Shown: one piece after another, positions 44,519 through 55,497 of the stretch
Layout of the letters: each line of letters begins with the position of its first letter
Numbering within the stretch: position 1 is the stretch's first letter
NCBI GenBank assembly: GCA_021209875.1
Contig: JAGYVD010000003.1
Location: forward strand, 992,001-1,056,000
Origin: Rosellinia necatrix
Lineage: Eukaryota > Ascomycota > Sordariomycetes > Xylariales > Xylariaceae
Direction: 5' to 3'
DNA length: 64,000 bases
Position numbers and translations under genes: made by a program
The notes under the pieces: model-generated
Database searches by the model: none
Seen by the model: the letters and a program-made list of their open reading frames with translations, nothing else
What the model was told of the DNA's origin: nothing

Positions 44519-44543
44519 TCTCTCTCTCTCTCTCTCTCTCTCT
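44519..44543. repeat. (TC)n microsatellite
   Basis: Twelve TC units. A second run lies at 44821-44843. Confidence 0.9.
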
Positions 44544-46130
44544 GCATCCCTCGCATCATGAAAGGGGGGGGAATGAATGAATGAATGTATTTTACATCAT
44601 GAGGATAACTGATGAAAGGGGGGGAAGGGGAAGGAGGGGTGGCCCTACGTGTTACATGAACATGAAAGATTTGAGTCAGACCGAGATAAAATAAACCTAC
44701 CGGACGCCTAACCCGGACCATCTCTTACCGTCCGTGGCGTCGTCTTCGTTTCATCAAAACCTATGCCCTCTGTCATGAGGAGGTGATTTTCTTCTCTTTT
44801 GATTTCTGCGTACCTCGTGACCTCTCTCTCTCTCTCTCTCTCTACCTACGGATCACACATACACGGCAATCGCCGTTATCCGGCGCCTCTGAGCCTGCCT
44901 AAGTAAGACTTTACACGCCTATTTCATGTCATACACAGCCACTTACCTGCCTGCCCTATCTGTCTGTCTGTCTGTCGCAACTACGTCTCCCGCCGATCGC
45001 GGCCCCAGCTCTCCTAGATTGTGGACAAAGAACTCCGCGGAGATTTAACGAGGAAGAAGAACAAGAACAGGATGATGATGGTGATAATGATGATGTGGTC
45101 TATGGACTCTGTTTTGTTTTGAATAACGGAGCGCGCAACAGACGAAAAGAACCCCTACCTAAGATTCATTGCGGACGCGCTAAAACATTAGAATTCTCTC
45201 CCTGTCCCCGGGAAAGCTCGTAATTACCGACCCGCCCCAACTTCGTTGCTACCGAAGCGGTCCTTTCGGAAAGAAAGCCAGTCACAGCCATACGACAATA
45301 TCGGGAGATAGATCGAGGGGCACGGAATAGGCCAATGGGCACAAAAGAAAACCTGAGCGCGATATTTCCAAGTGGGCCGTCGCATTCCTGTTCACTCCTG
45401 AACGGCCCCGTGAGCGGCGGACGAAGTATTCCAGAAGTGTTCCAGCAGAACTAACGTGCGAACGAGCGTTTTCGGAGTCCGGGTGACCATTCCACATACC
45501 AGAGGGGGGAAATGGCCATTCTCCGGAAAGAGTGTTTGCGGTAGACCGCGTGAATGCGCCGTATTCCCCCTTCGAAGCTCCCCGCGAGGAATCGAATCTC
45601 CAACTCGGTACGTCCGTGGGGGGCCGGGGTGGGAGGTGGGAGGCGGCATACTACGTTCGCAGGGCCCGCATATCCCGCGGCCAGACAGACAGACGTGTGT
45701 GTAGCGCAGTGCAGCGCAGCGAGGCGAGGTGAGGCGAGGCGAGGCCCGCGGAGTCCAATCGGTATTGGCTGCCTTGAGCCGGGGTCAAGGCCCGTTCGTA
45801 AACGAGCCAACGGGCGGCCCCTCTCCCCTTCTCGACAAGGTCTCACACCATCCGCGTATGCGCTGCGACCTCCCAGCTCAAGGTATATATATCAATATGA
45901 GCACTTTTCGGCCATTTTTATTATCGTCGGTTTTAGGCAAAAGGGGGGGGGGGAGTGGCTTTTCAGCTCGATGCATAACTCTCTCGTGCTTGTAGGGTCA
46001 CAGCTCGCTTATACGCCCGCCGCCGCCGTCGTCGCCGCTGTCGCCGCTGCTCGAATCTTAAGGACCCATGAATCGCGGACGGCACGTGGTTCATTTCCGA
46101 GGATTTTGGGTTTTGCGGGGGGAGGGGAGG

Positions 46131-46131
<1 letters not shown>

Positions 46132-46162
<31 letters not shown>
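46132..46162. repeat. (GA)n microsatellite
   Basis: About fifteen GA units, preceded by a G-rich stretch. Confidence 0.9.
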
Positions 46163-46165
<3 letters not shown>

Positions 46166-46667
46166 AAAGGTAAGGCAAAGGCAGGCTCCATCAGAAACAT
46201 AACGTCGGGGCCTGTTCGCCCTTGCTTGCATCCATTCCCAACCCTGCTACTTACCAGACGTCTTTTTTTTTTTTTTTTTTCTTTCTAACTCCCGTCTGTC
46301 ACTGGTTGCTCCGATGTCATCCTACGGAATTCCAACCCTAAATGCTAAAAACAGTTCTGTCAACTTGCGACATACAGGGGCTCCATGTACAAACCGGTAG
46401 CGGGGCAGAGATTCATTGCATCATGTGTTTGCCTGACCGGGGAGCAGCAGGTGGGAGTCAACAACGCAGGCCTACGGCGATGATGGGGAGGAACGCTCTA
46501 ATATTCTACCGAGTGGGTTGGATTCTTTAGTAATGTATGGGAAACATGCATACATGATGAATGAGAACAGCGGGAAGGTGCTGGGTGAGTGAGTGTTGGA
46601 TGGAGACTATACAACTTGGCTAAGTATATAGGTAAGCACTATGTCCAGGCAGCAAGCCCCACAACAA

Positions 46668-46712
46668 GGACCCCCCCTCAGGACCCCCCTCAGGACCCCC
46701 CCTCAGGACCCC
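46668..46712. repeat. AGGACCCCCCCTC minisatellite, about 3.5 copies
   Basis: Tandem 13-base C-rich unit with one-base length variation in the C run. Confidence 0.85.
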
Positions 46713-47113
46713 CAGCTTCTGCGGGGTTGCTGATGTGGGTGCGTCACAACCTTATCTAATCACTATTTTAGCCACTAGGTATTTTAATCACCACTTCAGT
46801 AAAATATGTACTTCTTTTCTTTTGCGATTGTTCGAGCCCATGTTGGGGTAAGCTGAGATTCAATGTCAGACGGGCCAAAAACCGGTCAAATGACCATGGT
46901 TCCATGCCTACAAGAACGCGTATAAAGCGATGCCTTCGTGTGAATGAGAAGAGAAAAACGTCAGGGTAGACTCCATGTAACTCCCGTTTGCGTTTAAACG
47001 CCGTACGATATCCTTCCCGCCCGATCCCTCTCCAGCCGGTTCCGCTTCCTCTTCAGCCATTCTCTGTGAAGGGCCCTCTTCCCCCATGTTTTCTTGGGAG
47101 CGCCTGGTTTCTC

Positions 47114-47953
47114 CTATGACTCCTCGGCCCTCTTCTTTCCTTTGTAGAGATACCTGTTCGCAACACAACGTCAGACATTTCAGTTCACTTCAACGCTTCG
47201 CGCCTGATAGAACATGACTTACCCGCCGAGGGCGGCTTCGAAGAGCCCTACACCCAGCGTGATGCCAACACCGAGACCGACATTCTTCCACGTGAGCCGG
47301 CCACGCTCGTATAGGCCGAGGGCCTTGTACCCGAGGTAGGCGCTGACCCCGACGACCGCTGCGAGGTTTGTCGCGGCGACGGCCGAGCCGGCGCCGCCGC
47401 TCAGCTCGCCGAAGAACTGTGCAAGGAAGTTGTCTGCCTTGTGTGCTCCGCCGCTGCCCTTCTTCTTGGCGAGGTCAGCCTCGGCACGGGCACGAGCCGC
47501 GGCGTCTTCCTGCTCCCTCCGCTTCTCCTGCGTCTCCGTCTGGATCTCCTGCTCGAGGAAGTCGGATGCCACCGTGCGGACGGACGGCGTGTCGACGTCG
47601 ATCAACGAGGCCGTGCTGGCCGACTGTGAGGTGATGATCTGCGGTGGTTGGGGGGGCGGCAGCCTATGGGGGGCAAGTGATGTGGTTAGCTACTCGTGTA
47701 GGTAGGTGTCCATTTCTGTATCCTCGGAAGCGGGGTTCTAGATTCCGCTGCTTGTGTGATGATGCGGCATTCTACTGCCCCTCAGATGTGCGGCAAGGCG
47801 GGTTGCGAGACATACCTCTTGTGGAGACTGCTTCGGGCCAGATGCGACGACGGAAGCATACGACACTGGAAACGGAAGTCGGGTTAGCTGAGCTCGAATT
47901 GATTCTGGGCGGATGTGCAGCTTAACTGCACAAAGCAAGCTCAATTCCTTACT
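47114..47953 (-). CDS. OM14: OM14-like mitochondrial outer-membrane protein; start codon split by an intron
   Basis: Predicted 168 residues from four exon pieces (minus): 47953 (the A of ATG), 47816-47865, 47223-47638 and 47114-47153. Exon 1 ends CTCCAAA-A|gtaagg, and exon 2 begins ag|TGTCGTATGC, so the initiator ATG is created only by splicing. Residues MSYASVVASGPKQSPQE match the N-terminus I know from fungal OM14-type proteins. Exon 3 gives SASTASLIDVDTPSVRTV, a charged coiled-coil (QTETQEKRREQEDAAARA), then two hydrophobic segments, one around AVVGVSAYLGYKALGLYERG and one GVGITLGVGLFEAALG. Exon 4 supplies the ending YLYKGKKRAEES. Yeast OM14 sits in the outer membrane and helps dock ribosomes for co-translational import. 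Exon 3's acceptor is placed at gcag|ATC because it keeps phase; an alternative 13-25 bases upstream would not. Confidence 0.75.
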
Positions 47954-48009
47954 TTTGGAGTTGGTAACGTGATCTTAACTCAAAGAGAGGGTATCAACGG
48001 CGAGGGGTT

Positions 48010-48050
48010 CTAGTAGTAGTAGTAGTAGTAGTAGTAATAGTAGCAGTAGT
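48010..48050. repeat. (TAG)n microsatellite
   Basis: About ten TAG units then interrupted TAGCAGTAG. Confidence 0.9.
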
Positions 48051-48244
48051 GGTAAAGAAAGAAGTGCTCGGAGAGTACGGCTCGAATATATAGCCGGATG
48101 GGTTTCGCTGCCGTGTCTGAAAGGATGAAATATGACAGTGATGCTGTAGAGGATGGGTTATTATGGCTGCTGCGAGAATGAACAGTGACAGCTGGAACGG
48201 CGATGTACTCATGTGATTGGAGAGGAAGAGAAGAAATAGTCGAC

Positions 48245-48275
<31 letters not shown>
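48245..48275. repeat. (CA)n microsatellite
   Basis: About fifteen CA units in the OM14-MIA40 spacer. Confidence 0.9.
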
Positions 48276-48277
<2 letters not shown>

Positions 48278-49176
48278 ACGATCTATATGGATATTGTGGG
48301 TGTGGGCAGGTGGGACGCTTGCACGTTCCTGAGTGATGCCATCGGCTCCCGATGCGTGCCATCTATACCGGTAAAACCCACCTTGGCTGAATGCCGGCCT
48401 AGAAGCTCCCCTGTCCATCACTAAACCGTGCTGGCATGACGTCAAGCGGGCCCCACAGAGAGGTACGTTGTGGGGCCAGAGGAAGCTTTGTTCCTCATTC
48501 CTACCTAGGCCCACTGTAGGTTCCGGCTCGACTCCGGAGCTGGAATTGCTGGTGTCCCATTTCTTACTGTCCATTGAGCTAGTCAACGGATAAGCCAGGA
48601 CAAACCTACCTATCATGCCATAAATCAACCTCCCAACAAAGATGAAAGGCAGACATCTAAGTAAGATTAGGTGGGTGCATAGGTAGGTGGAGGCCAGCAT
48701 CTCAGCCTCCGTGCAGAAGTTCAATGGAGATTAATGCCGCGTTTTGAAGATGGTATGATCAAGTAGTATTATTTCCTAGCAAATACTGATTATCACTCCA
48801 AATCGAAGAATCGTTATTTCAACTCTACTCAACTATACTCAAAACGGCTGGCATATTTTATAGCTTCTTTGGACAACTTGTCCTTGTTTGTTTGTTTTTT
48901 TTTTGTTTTTTTTCCCCCATCAATTTCTCTAGAGAAGGGGATGGGTGCAGTATACAGTCCCTCATACTGCGCTAATGGATATTATGGGACAGGAGAAGGG
49001 ATTGGTGATGTCTAATAGTTGCCGTGTGTCTCGTATGCAATATATATACATTATCTAGTACAACTGTGGCCGAATGAACCCGCCAGCGCCTCTATATCCT
49101 ATACCACCAGCGCTTATTGTGGTGATACACGCTATCCAGTCCCCTTTTTAGTTGCCTTTTACGATCAGGTATCTTT

Positions 49177-50447
49177 CTATTCAGCTGTAGCGGGCGCCTT
49201 GGCCTTGGATGGGTTTTTCGAAGCCGACGATGACGATGATGATGATGATGGTGATGACGACGACGATGATGATGTGGGGACAGCTCTTTCACCCGCCGAC
49301 TTCGTCTCTTCTGTCTTCACATCTGCCTCCCCCACTTCCTTCGTGGGGACCGCAGCTTTTGTAGACTCTGAAGAGGATGGCTGTGTCGTGAGGTCACCGG
49401 CGGCGTCTTCTGCGGGAGCGTCTTTGGCTAAGACACCCTCTGGGGCGGCCGCATCGGCAGCGGCCGCAGCCTCGTCGTCATCGGCTAGCTCCTCTCCGTA
49501 TACTTCAGGATGTAACCGGAAGCAATCCTGCATGTGCCTAATCTCTCGCGTTAGCCGCCTACCGCCAATGGTCACCCAGGAACCCAGTGTAGAGTTAAAC
49601 GTACTGGAACTTGTCGATGCAGTCCATGCCCTTGGGCTCCTCTTTTGAATATACAAAACAGCTGAAGGCAGCCTTAAACTCCTCGCCGCAAGGGCCATGC
49701 GCCATGCCCCCTAGGCAGGGGCAATCCCAGTTGATCTCACCAGTCTCGGGGTTGAAAGCGCCCTGTTGTGAGGCTTCCTGTTCCAGCGCCTCCGGGCTGC
49801 CCTCTGCAGGAGCTGCCTGGTCATCGGTCTCTACTTCGTTCACCGGCGCTTCGGGTGAGGTCTGGGCGGCTAATGCAGTCGTATCGAGCTCAGGGACGAC
49901 CTTGGATTCCGGGCCGGCGGCCTTCTGGGCGCGCGCCTCGGCTTCTTGACGCTTCCGCGCTACGACTGCTTCGATGGTGGGGAGGTCATCGTCGGAGAAC
50001 TGGGGAGGCGGTTGTATCGTCTTAACTATTATCAGGCACCGTCAGCGCGTGCCGCACGAACAGGTAGGTAGGCAAGTAGGTAGGCAAGTGGGTAGGCAAG
50101 TGGACAACGAGTGTATTGGTAGAGAGATAAATAGGCATCAACAACAGGTGTAGCATACGTTTTGGCTCCTCGGCAAAGGCGGTGCTTGTGCTATACCAGT
50201 AAAGGGCGCCAATGGCCAACCCCCACCTCGCGGCCGAGCTCTTCCAACCCCGTTTTTTATCGGCTGGGACGGTCGAGGCGAAGCGACGGCCGGATGCGGC
50301 GACGGAGGACTGGACGCAGGATCGGCGAAGGGGGCTTGCGATCCGCGGTGTGGACCGCAGCGCTGCTCTGTACATGGCGGGCGAGCAACTAGATACGATA
50401 GAAATGAGCGACCGGGTGGGTAATAATGAGGTACCTAATAATGGCAA
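49177..50447 (-). CDS. MIA40: MIA40, mitochondrial intermembrane-space import oxidoreductase
   Basis: Predicted 356 residues (332 if translation starts at the second ATG, 50375). Exons (minus): 50159-50447, 49605-50025, 49177-49537. Mia40 oxidises and traps small cysteine-rich proteins as they enter the intermembrane space, and is reoxidised by Erv1. The N-terminus is an Arg/Ser-rich presequence followed by one inner-membrane helix ([19 protein letters not shown]). A long acidic linker follows. The catalytic core has the CPC motif in NWDCPCLGG, then the twin CX9C motifs: [11 protein letters not shown] and, across intron 2, CIDKFQHMQDC. The Phe-rich hydrophobic cleft residues are present. The C-terminal tail is acidic and ends in a poly-Ser tract, longer than in yeast. 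All six core cysteines are visible. Intron 1 contains tandem GTAGGCAA repeats. I list the upstream ATG as the boundary but the internal start gives a more normal presequence. Confidence 0.95.
50053..50103. repeat. GTAGGCAA-type octamer repeat in MIA40 intron 1
   Basis: Three to four copies of AAGTAGGTAGGC-like units inside the intron between MIA40 exons 1 and 2. Confidence 0.8.
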
Positions 50448-51015
50448 TCGGGAAAAGGGAGGGGTAATCTATCGCAAAGAGGGCGAAGTGTTGCGATAGG
50501 CGACAAGAAAAATTGAAGCTGGGTTTGTCAGCAGTTTTTGGTTAATCGTCATATCTCCAAATTTTTGGGTCTTCCAACCGTTTCGGCAAGAAGGCGCGGC
50601 CGCATTGCCTACGGAACGAGTGCAGGTACATACACTTAGGTACTTAAGCACAGCTCAGTGTGGCATACCTGTCCCCAGATGGGCCCACTGTTGAGACCTC
50701 GGACACTACCCTAAAGATCCAAGTGCCGGGCGAGAAAGTGAACCTAACTATAATTTATAAATAAACGATGGTTCTTTCACGCATAACTGCAACCGCGAGA
50801 GGGCTCGGAATGACCTCCGCTTTGCTATTTGGGGACATCAAAGCAGTCAAAATATGTGGACCATGGTAGAATACACACTTGGTACTTAGTGAAGTTAGAG
50901 TTAGTTAACTGGTCCCTGAGCAGGGACCCTTGATTTATTAAGAGACTTATCTATAGCGGTTGAGCTGTTGACAAATATCTTGGCGTACAAGGAATATAAT
51001 CAATGGTAGTCTTAT

Positions 51016-51559
51016 TGGAAAGCTTTACCTTTCCGAACACGTGTTAGCACCGCCCAAGCTAAGTGTAAAGGAAAGTAAAGCTTGAGAATTTCTAACCGTG
51101 AACCTGAAAACTTTATAAAAATGGTTAAAGATCTTATTAGTTTGTATAGACTCTGCAGCGCTTAGATTAGTTAAAGTTTATTTAAAAAATTAACTATAAC
51201 ATTTTTATATTTAAATATACTATATAGTTTAATAAAAGCTTATGTATTATAATAATAAATATAATTATTAACAGCTATTATATTTAAATATAAATATAAA
51301 GCTTATATAATATTAAAAAACAAATAGTTAAATAGTTAAAGTAGTTATAAAGCTAATAAAGCAAAAAAACAGGCAAAAAAACAGTTAATAAAGCTAAAAG
51401 CTATATAAAATATTTTATAATACTATATAAAAATATAATAAATTTAAAAATATTTATTTATAAAAATAAAAAATATAAAGATTAAAATTAAAATGTGTAG
51501 CATTTTAATTTTTAACATATTTAAAATAAAGGCTTTACTATTAACAGTAAAGCTTTCCA
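51016..51559. mobile_element. AT-rich (RIP-like) block bounded by a 13-base inverted repeat
   Basis: TGGAAAGCTTTAC at 51016-51028 is exactly repeated in inverted form at 51547-51559. Between them lies about 480 bases of strongly AT-biased DNA, with many TA steps, almost no CG and many TAAAGC/GCTTTA units. This is the signature expected of repeat-induced point mutation on a small transposon or MITE. I see no transposase frame inside. Confidence 0.5.
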
Positions 51560-51613
51560 TTTTAGGGACAGCTTGCCTGGCACTACAGTTCTTTTACTTA
51601 TACAGCACTACAT

Positions 51614-51943
51614 TTGAAAGGCATTTCTACTAAGAACAAATTATTTAGTATTATAGATATTGGCAGTGCAGTCTTGCTGCGTCAGAGTCTGTGCCCTATG
51701 ACACTGCTGATACCGACACTGGACGCTTTTTTCTTTCGAAGCCAAAGGGTACAACTTTTCCTAAATAAAGTGCTATTGAATGCTGCTAACTACAACTCAG
51801 AAAAAAAAAAACACCCGGTTTTAGGATCAAGAATTATAGTTTTCAAGCACGATTCTCCAGTTGTACTTATAATCTTAGACCAGCTTTGCAAAGCTAGACA
51901 GGCAGTCCAGGAAGCAGAACGAGGGAAGAAACAGCTTAGATGA
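51614..51943 (+). pseudogene. Possible decayed transposase-like fragment
   Basis: An open 109-codon frame right next to the AT-rich block. It ends in a charged helical segment (LCKARQAVQEAERGKKQL) of the sort that closes pogo/Fot1-type transposases, but I see no DDE catalytic residues and no start context. Codon use is AT-biased, unlike genes in the window. It may be a remnant of the same element or chance. Low confidence. Confidence 0.2.
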
Positions 51944-52731
51944 ATGAAAAGCGTGTCCCATGGACAGGATCCTCTCAATTGGATTGAAGATGTACTATGT
52001 ATTACAATTTCTGCCCCTCACGAGGTTCCTAGATTTTAATCTATGTCGTCTCGCCGTCAACCCTTAGAATAGAGGACAAAATGAGTATTAATATAGCCGA
52101 CGACGAACCTACGAGGGGATGAAGACATGTGTGCAACGTCAGAAGTCTACATGCTACCTATGCTTGAGATCTGGCGGTCTTAAGGGCCGTGATACGACAG
52201 GCTATTAGGTATATGCATACATCATCATTGCATTGCCGTGCAGCGTTGCAGCGCAGCTTGTGGCATTTTCAGACCATTCACAAAATATTCTCAACCAGAA
52301 TTGAGACAATTCAGTACCCAGGTAGGTACTTATTGCTTATTATGATTAACGATTAGATAGGCACACTGTAAGTTTGCATGTCTAATCCACTTTTGTCCCC
52401 CGATAGCACTAGTGAAACACTGTCTCCCAATAGCTGACCTGCTCAACCGAGTCCTGATTGATGTCTTACTTACGTAGCAGTCTGCACAAAAAATCTTGAG
52501 AAAGTTTCGGAGCGCATACATGACTCATCAAGGCTAAGGCAGGTCCTGGGTTGGGTAATCCTGAGAGTGGCTCTAAGTAGGGGGCCCAGCCAGCTACCTA
52601 CCTACCCAATATAAATTATAATAGTGGTAGTTCCAGTCGTGCTAGTCTCAGCAATATTCGAGGTCTTTCCTAGTCGGTCTTCAGATTTGCCATCTCCCAC
52701 TGTGCGAGTGTTGCAGCAAATTGATCTCATT

Positions 52732-53984
52732 ATGAACGGCTCAAACCCAGCATCGGAATCTCATCCCATAATAGAATGGCATCCCATTCGACAGCTTTTA
52801 GGATACCCCGGGCACGAGTTTACCCTGATCGTCCTACACCAGCCCATTCAAGACCCATGTCTATTCCAAGATCTTTGGAGCATAGGTATGTATATACATA
52901 TACATATACCATAACTACACATATATCTATATATACATTTTCATACACATCTTCACACACACCTTCATACATGATTCTCTCACGCATAGAGGACAAGCGA
53001 GACCAAACGACTAACACCACGCTGTCCCAGCTAAGACCAAAATCGCCGCAGATGGCGGCGCCAATCAAATCCACGACGTAGCCAAACGGCTGTCCTCCAA
53101 GACCAAAGACGGCAACGAGCTATTCGTGAGTTTCTTGTCTCAACCCTCCCCCCTTCCCCTTCCCGCACTACCTACCTACCTACCTAACTTTACCAACCCA
53201 CCACTCACCACTCACCACTCACTACTCACTACTGATCACTCACCCCCCCAACCACTGGCAAAGACGTCACTAACCGCGGTCATCCACTCCTCCCCTCTCG
53301 CCCGATCAGAAAGACCTCGACCTGATCATCGGGGACCTCGACTCCCTGGCGGCCTCAGCGCGGGCCTACTTCGCGCCGCGCACGCGCGTGGTCCTCGAGG
53401 CGGACCAGTTCTCGACCGACTTCGACAAGGCGGTGCGGCGGGCGCGGCGGGAGGCGCCGGGCCGCGACCTCGTGTGCCTCGGCGGGCTCGGCGGCCGCGT
53501 CGACCAGGGCCTCGCCCAGCTGCACGGCCTGTACCGGGCGCAGCGGTCGCCGGCGTACGCCGACGGCCGCGTCTACCTCGTCTCGGGCAGCTCGCTGTCG
53601 TTCATGCTCAAGGGTGGCGTCCAGCACCGCATCCGTGTGCGTGAGCCGCCGCCGCCGCCGCCGCCGAGAATGGTTGGGGAAGGAGAGGAAGGGGAAGGAG
53701 GAGGAGTAGGAGGAGGAGGAGGAGTAGTAGTAGGGGTGCGGACCTTCGCGCGCCTCTCGGCCGACCCCTTCGCCAAGCACGCCGGCATCGTCCCCGTCGG
53801 CGCCCCCGCCGTCATCACCCTCAAGGGCTTCGAGTGGGACGTCGACGACTGGCCGACCTCCTTCGGCACCCAGGTGAGCACCAGCAACCACGTCCTGCCC
53901 GAGTCCGAGGTCGTCGAGGTCCGCGCCGACCAGGACGTCCTGTTCACCATAGCGCTGAAACAGGCCGACGGGTCGGGTATATGA
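52732..53984 (+). CDS. THI80: Thiamine pyrophosphokinase
   Basis: Predicted 307 residues, exons 52732-52885, 53031-53125 and 53310-53984, all in phase. The enzyme makes thiamine pyrophosphate from thiamine and ATP in the cytosol. The start is the ATG giving MNGSNPASES; a WHP segment typical of fungal members follows. Motifs: IAADGGANQIHD (thiamine/Mg site), IIGDLDSL, FSTDFDKAV, and CLGGLGGRVDQGL, which define the catalytic domain. The C-terminal beta domain is present, with GWDVDDW-like FEWDVDDWPTSFGTQVSTSNH. Between the two domains lies an insertion of about 40 residues made of a proline run (PPPPPPP) and a Glu/Gly/Val stretch, encoded by GCC and GGA repeats around 53650-53730; family members are usually 220-270 residues, so this explains the extra length. 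Intron 1 is rich in TACATA units. Confidence 0.92.
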
Positions 53985-54614
53985 GGTATATCGGGCATTT
54001 GACATCATCTGTGCGCTGTGTTGTTATCTTGGGCGGGTTGTGCGGATGAATAAAACGAAGCATCAAGCTCTTCATCGCGAGTATTTGGGGGGTTGGTTAA
54101 TAGTTTCGGTAGGACTGTGGGAACGTTGGGATATACAAAGGTGGCCGTAGAAATACATTTAGACCATAGATCATGCCCAACCTAGCCGGCGGCATGAACT
54201 CATCTATCTACCCTTCGACAGTATATACAGTCACCATTAAAAACTAGATACGCCAAGGTCCACGGGTCGAACCATAGAAACAAGTCCAATGGACCAACAG
54301 GCCGCGGAGCCGGAATCAAGTTTTGTTTTCCGCCCTATGCCAAAAGCAAATATGCTTCAACGCCATACTCCTCGCTGTACACAGGAAATGCCCTTCGAAC
54401 CATCTCACAAACGCCGAAAAAAAATGGCAATAATATCCATCCTTCCATCCCACTCGAATGCCGCGCCCCAGCACCAACGATGAAGTCTCCCTCACCACCA
54501 CCCCTATACTCTTCCCCGCCCTATGTCAACCCCTTTTCTTTCTTTTCCTTTTTTTTTTTTTTTTTTTATTTTTCCCTCACTTTTTTTATTTATTTCGACA
54601 CATCACCCCCGGTT
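53985..54614. other. Convergent 3' spacer with poly-T
   Basis: Lies between the thiamine pyrophosphokinase stop and the BOS1 stop. It contains a pyrimidine tract and poly-T at about 54549-54568. No gene is visible. Confidence 0.65.
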
Positions 54615-55497
54615 TTACCGCAGGAAGTGCAAGACGAGCCAGCAGAAGGCGAAGAAGATGAGGACGCCGGCCCAGAAGATCCACTTGTCCTGGCGGGCGC
54701 GGCGCTCGATCATGCGGATGGTGTCGCCGCTGACGCCGAGGGTGTTGGCGACGCTGTAGAGGCGGCGCTGGGTGTTCTTGAGCATGTCGCGCTGGGCGCC
54801 GAGGTCGCCGAGCACGGTCTGCCCGCGGGCGATGTACTCGTCGAGGGCGGAGTTGGTGGTCGCGAAGAAGTTCTGCTCGCGCATCGCGTGCGCCTCGCGC
54901 GTGTAGTCGCCGCTGCCCATGCTCATCTGGCCCCCGCCCACGACCCCGCCGCTGCCGTACCTGTTCGTCGGGACGGAGGTGGCGGTGGGCGAGGCCGGGG
55001 AGGCGGCGGCGTGGGCGTAGGGGTTCTCGGGGGTCGAGGTCGTGAAGGGCCGGCGGCCCAACAGCTCCGATCGGTTCTGGTCGTGCGCCGCGTCCTCGCG
55101 CCGCGCCTTGAGCGCCTCCAGCTGCGCCCGGAACTGCGTCAGCTCGGCCCGGAAGTTGCGCGTGCGCTCGTACGCCTTCTCCTGCTTCGCCGGGTTCAGC
55201 TCCTGCTTCGCCAGCGCCGAGTACTCGTCCAGCGTGCGCGAGAAGGATGTCAGCGAGGCCGAGAGCGAGCCGAGGGCTGCGGGCGTCGGGGCGCCATCGG
55301 GTGAGGAGGGCGAGAGGGAGGAGAGGTTCGCGAGGTCCCGCTTGATGGAGGTGGACTGCTTCAGGGCAGAGTTGAATTGCGTATTCTATTGCCGGGCGGC
55401 ACGAAGGAAAAGTTAGAAGGCGGATGCAAGGCGGCGGAGGCGGCGGCGGCGGCGGCGGCGGCATAGAAGCGCGCACGGGGAGCGGTTATCTCACCAT
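54615..55497 (-). CDS. BOS1: Bos1-type SNARE; coding exon 1 is only ATG
   Basis: Predicted 257 residues. Exon 1 contributes just the start codon (55495-55497), directly followed by gtgaga; exon 2 runs 54615-55385 and begins aatag|AATACGCAATTC, giving MNTQFNSALKQSTSIKRDL, which matches Bos1 N-termini. Bos1 is a Qb-SNARE in ER-to-Golgi vesicle fusion. The N-terminal half is helical (Habc-like), with LDEYSALAKQELN and FRAQLEALKARRED. A Gly/Ser/Ala-rich linker follows. The SNARE motif is ALDEYIARGQTVLGDLGAQ and continues LKNTQRRLYSVANTLGVS, then a C-terminal membrane anchor (WIFWAGVLIFFAFCWLVL) with almost no lumenal tail. Length (yeast 244) is normal. Exon 1 placement is a prediction; without it no ATG opens the frame at the conserved start. 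Confidence 0.88.

Larger units (their letters stand above)
43361..47113. other. Repeat-rich intergenic region, 3.75 kb
   Basis: It holds the BCS1-like promoter and the 3' flank of the OM14-like gene. The sequence is crowded with simple repeats: TAGG runs with a palindromic arrangement (43959-44250), TC runs (44519-44543, 44821-44843), GA (46132-46162), poly-T (46263-46282) and an AGGACCCCCCCTC tandem repeat (46668-46712). The GC-rich block 45540-45860 opens long frames on both strands that are low in complexity and resemble no family. I call no gene here. Confidence 0.55.
47954..49176. other. Intergenic region with TAG and CA microsatellites
   Basis: 5' flank and leader of the OM14-like gene and 3' flank of MIA40. 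It holds (TAG)n at 48010-48050, (CA)n at 48245-48275 and T-rich tracts near 48895-48915. TAGGTAGG motifs recur at 48598-48690. No gene is visible. Confidence 0.6.
50448..52731. other. Intergenic region, 2.3 kb, with AT-rich core
   Basis: MIA40 promoter at the left, thiamine pyrophosphokinase promoter at the right. The core (about 51065-51545) is extremely AT-rich and described separately. A possible decayed frame lies at 51614-51943. Confidence 0.6.

Noticed and set aside
45451..46288. Long frames on both strands in the 45.5-46.3 kb GC-rich block
   Set aside because: Low-complexity sequence between microsatellites; no domain or splice logic.
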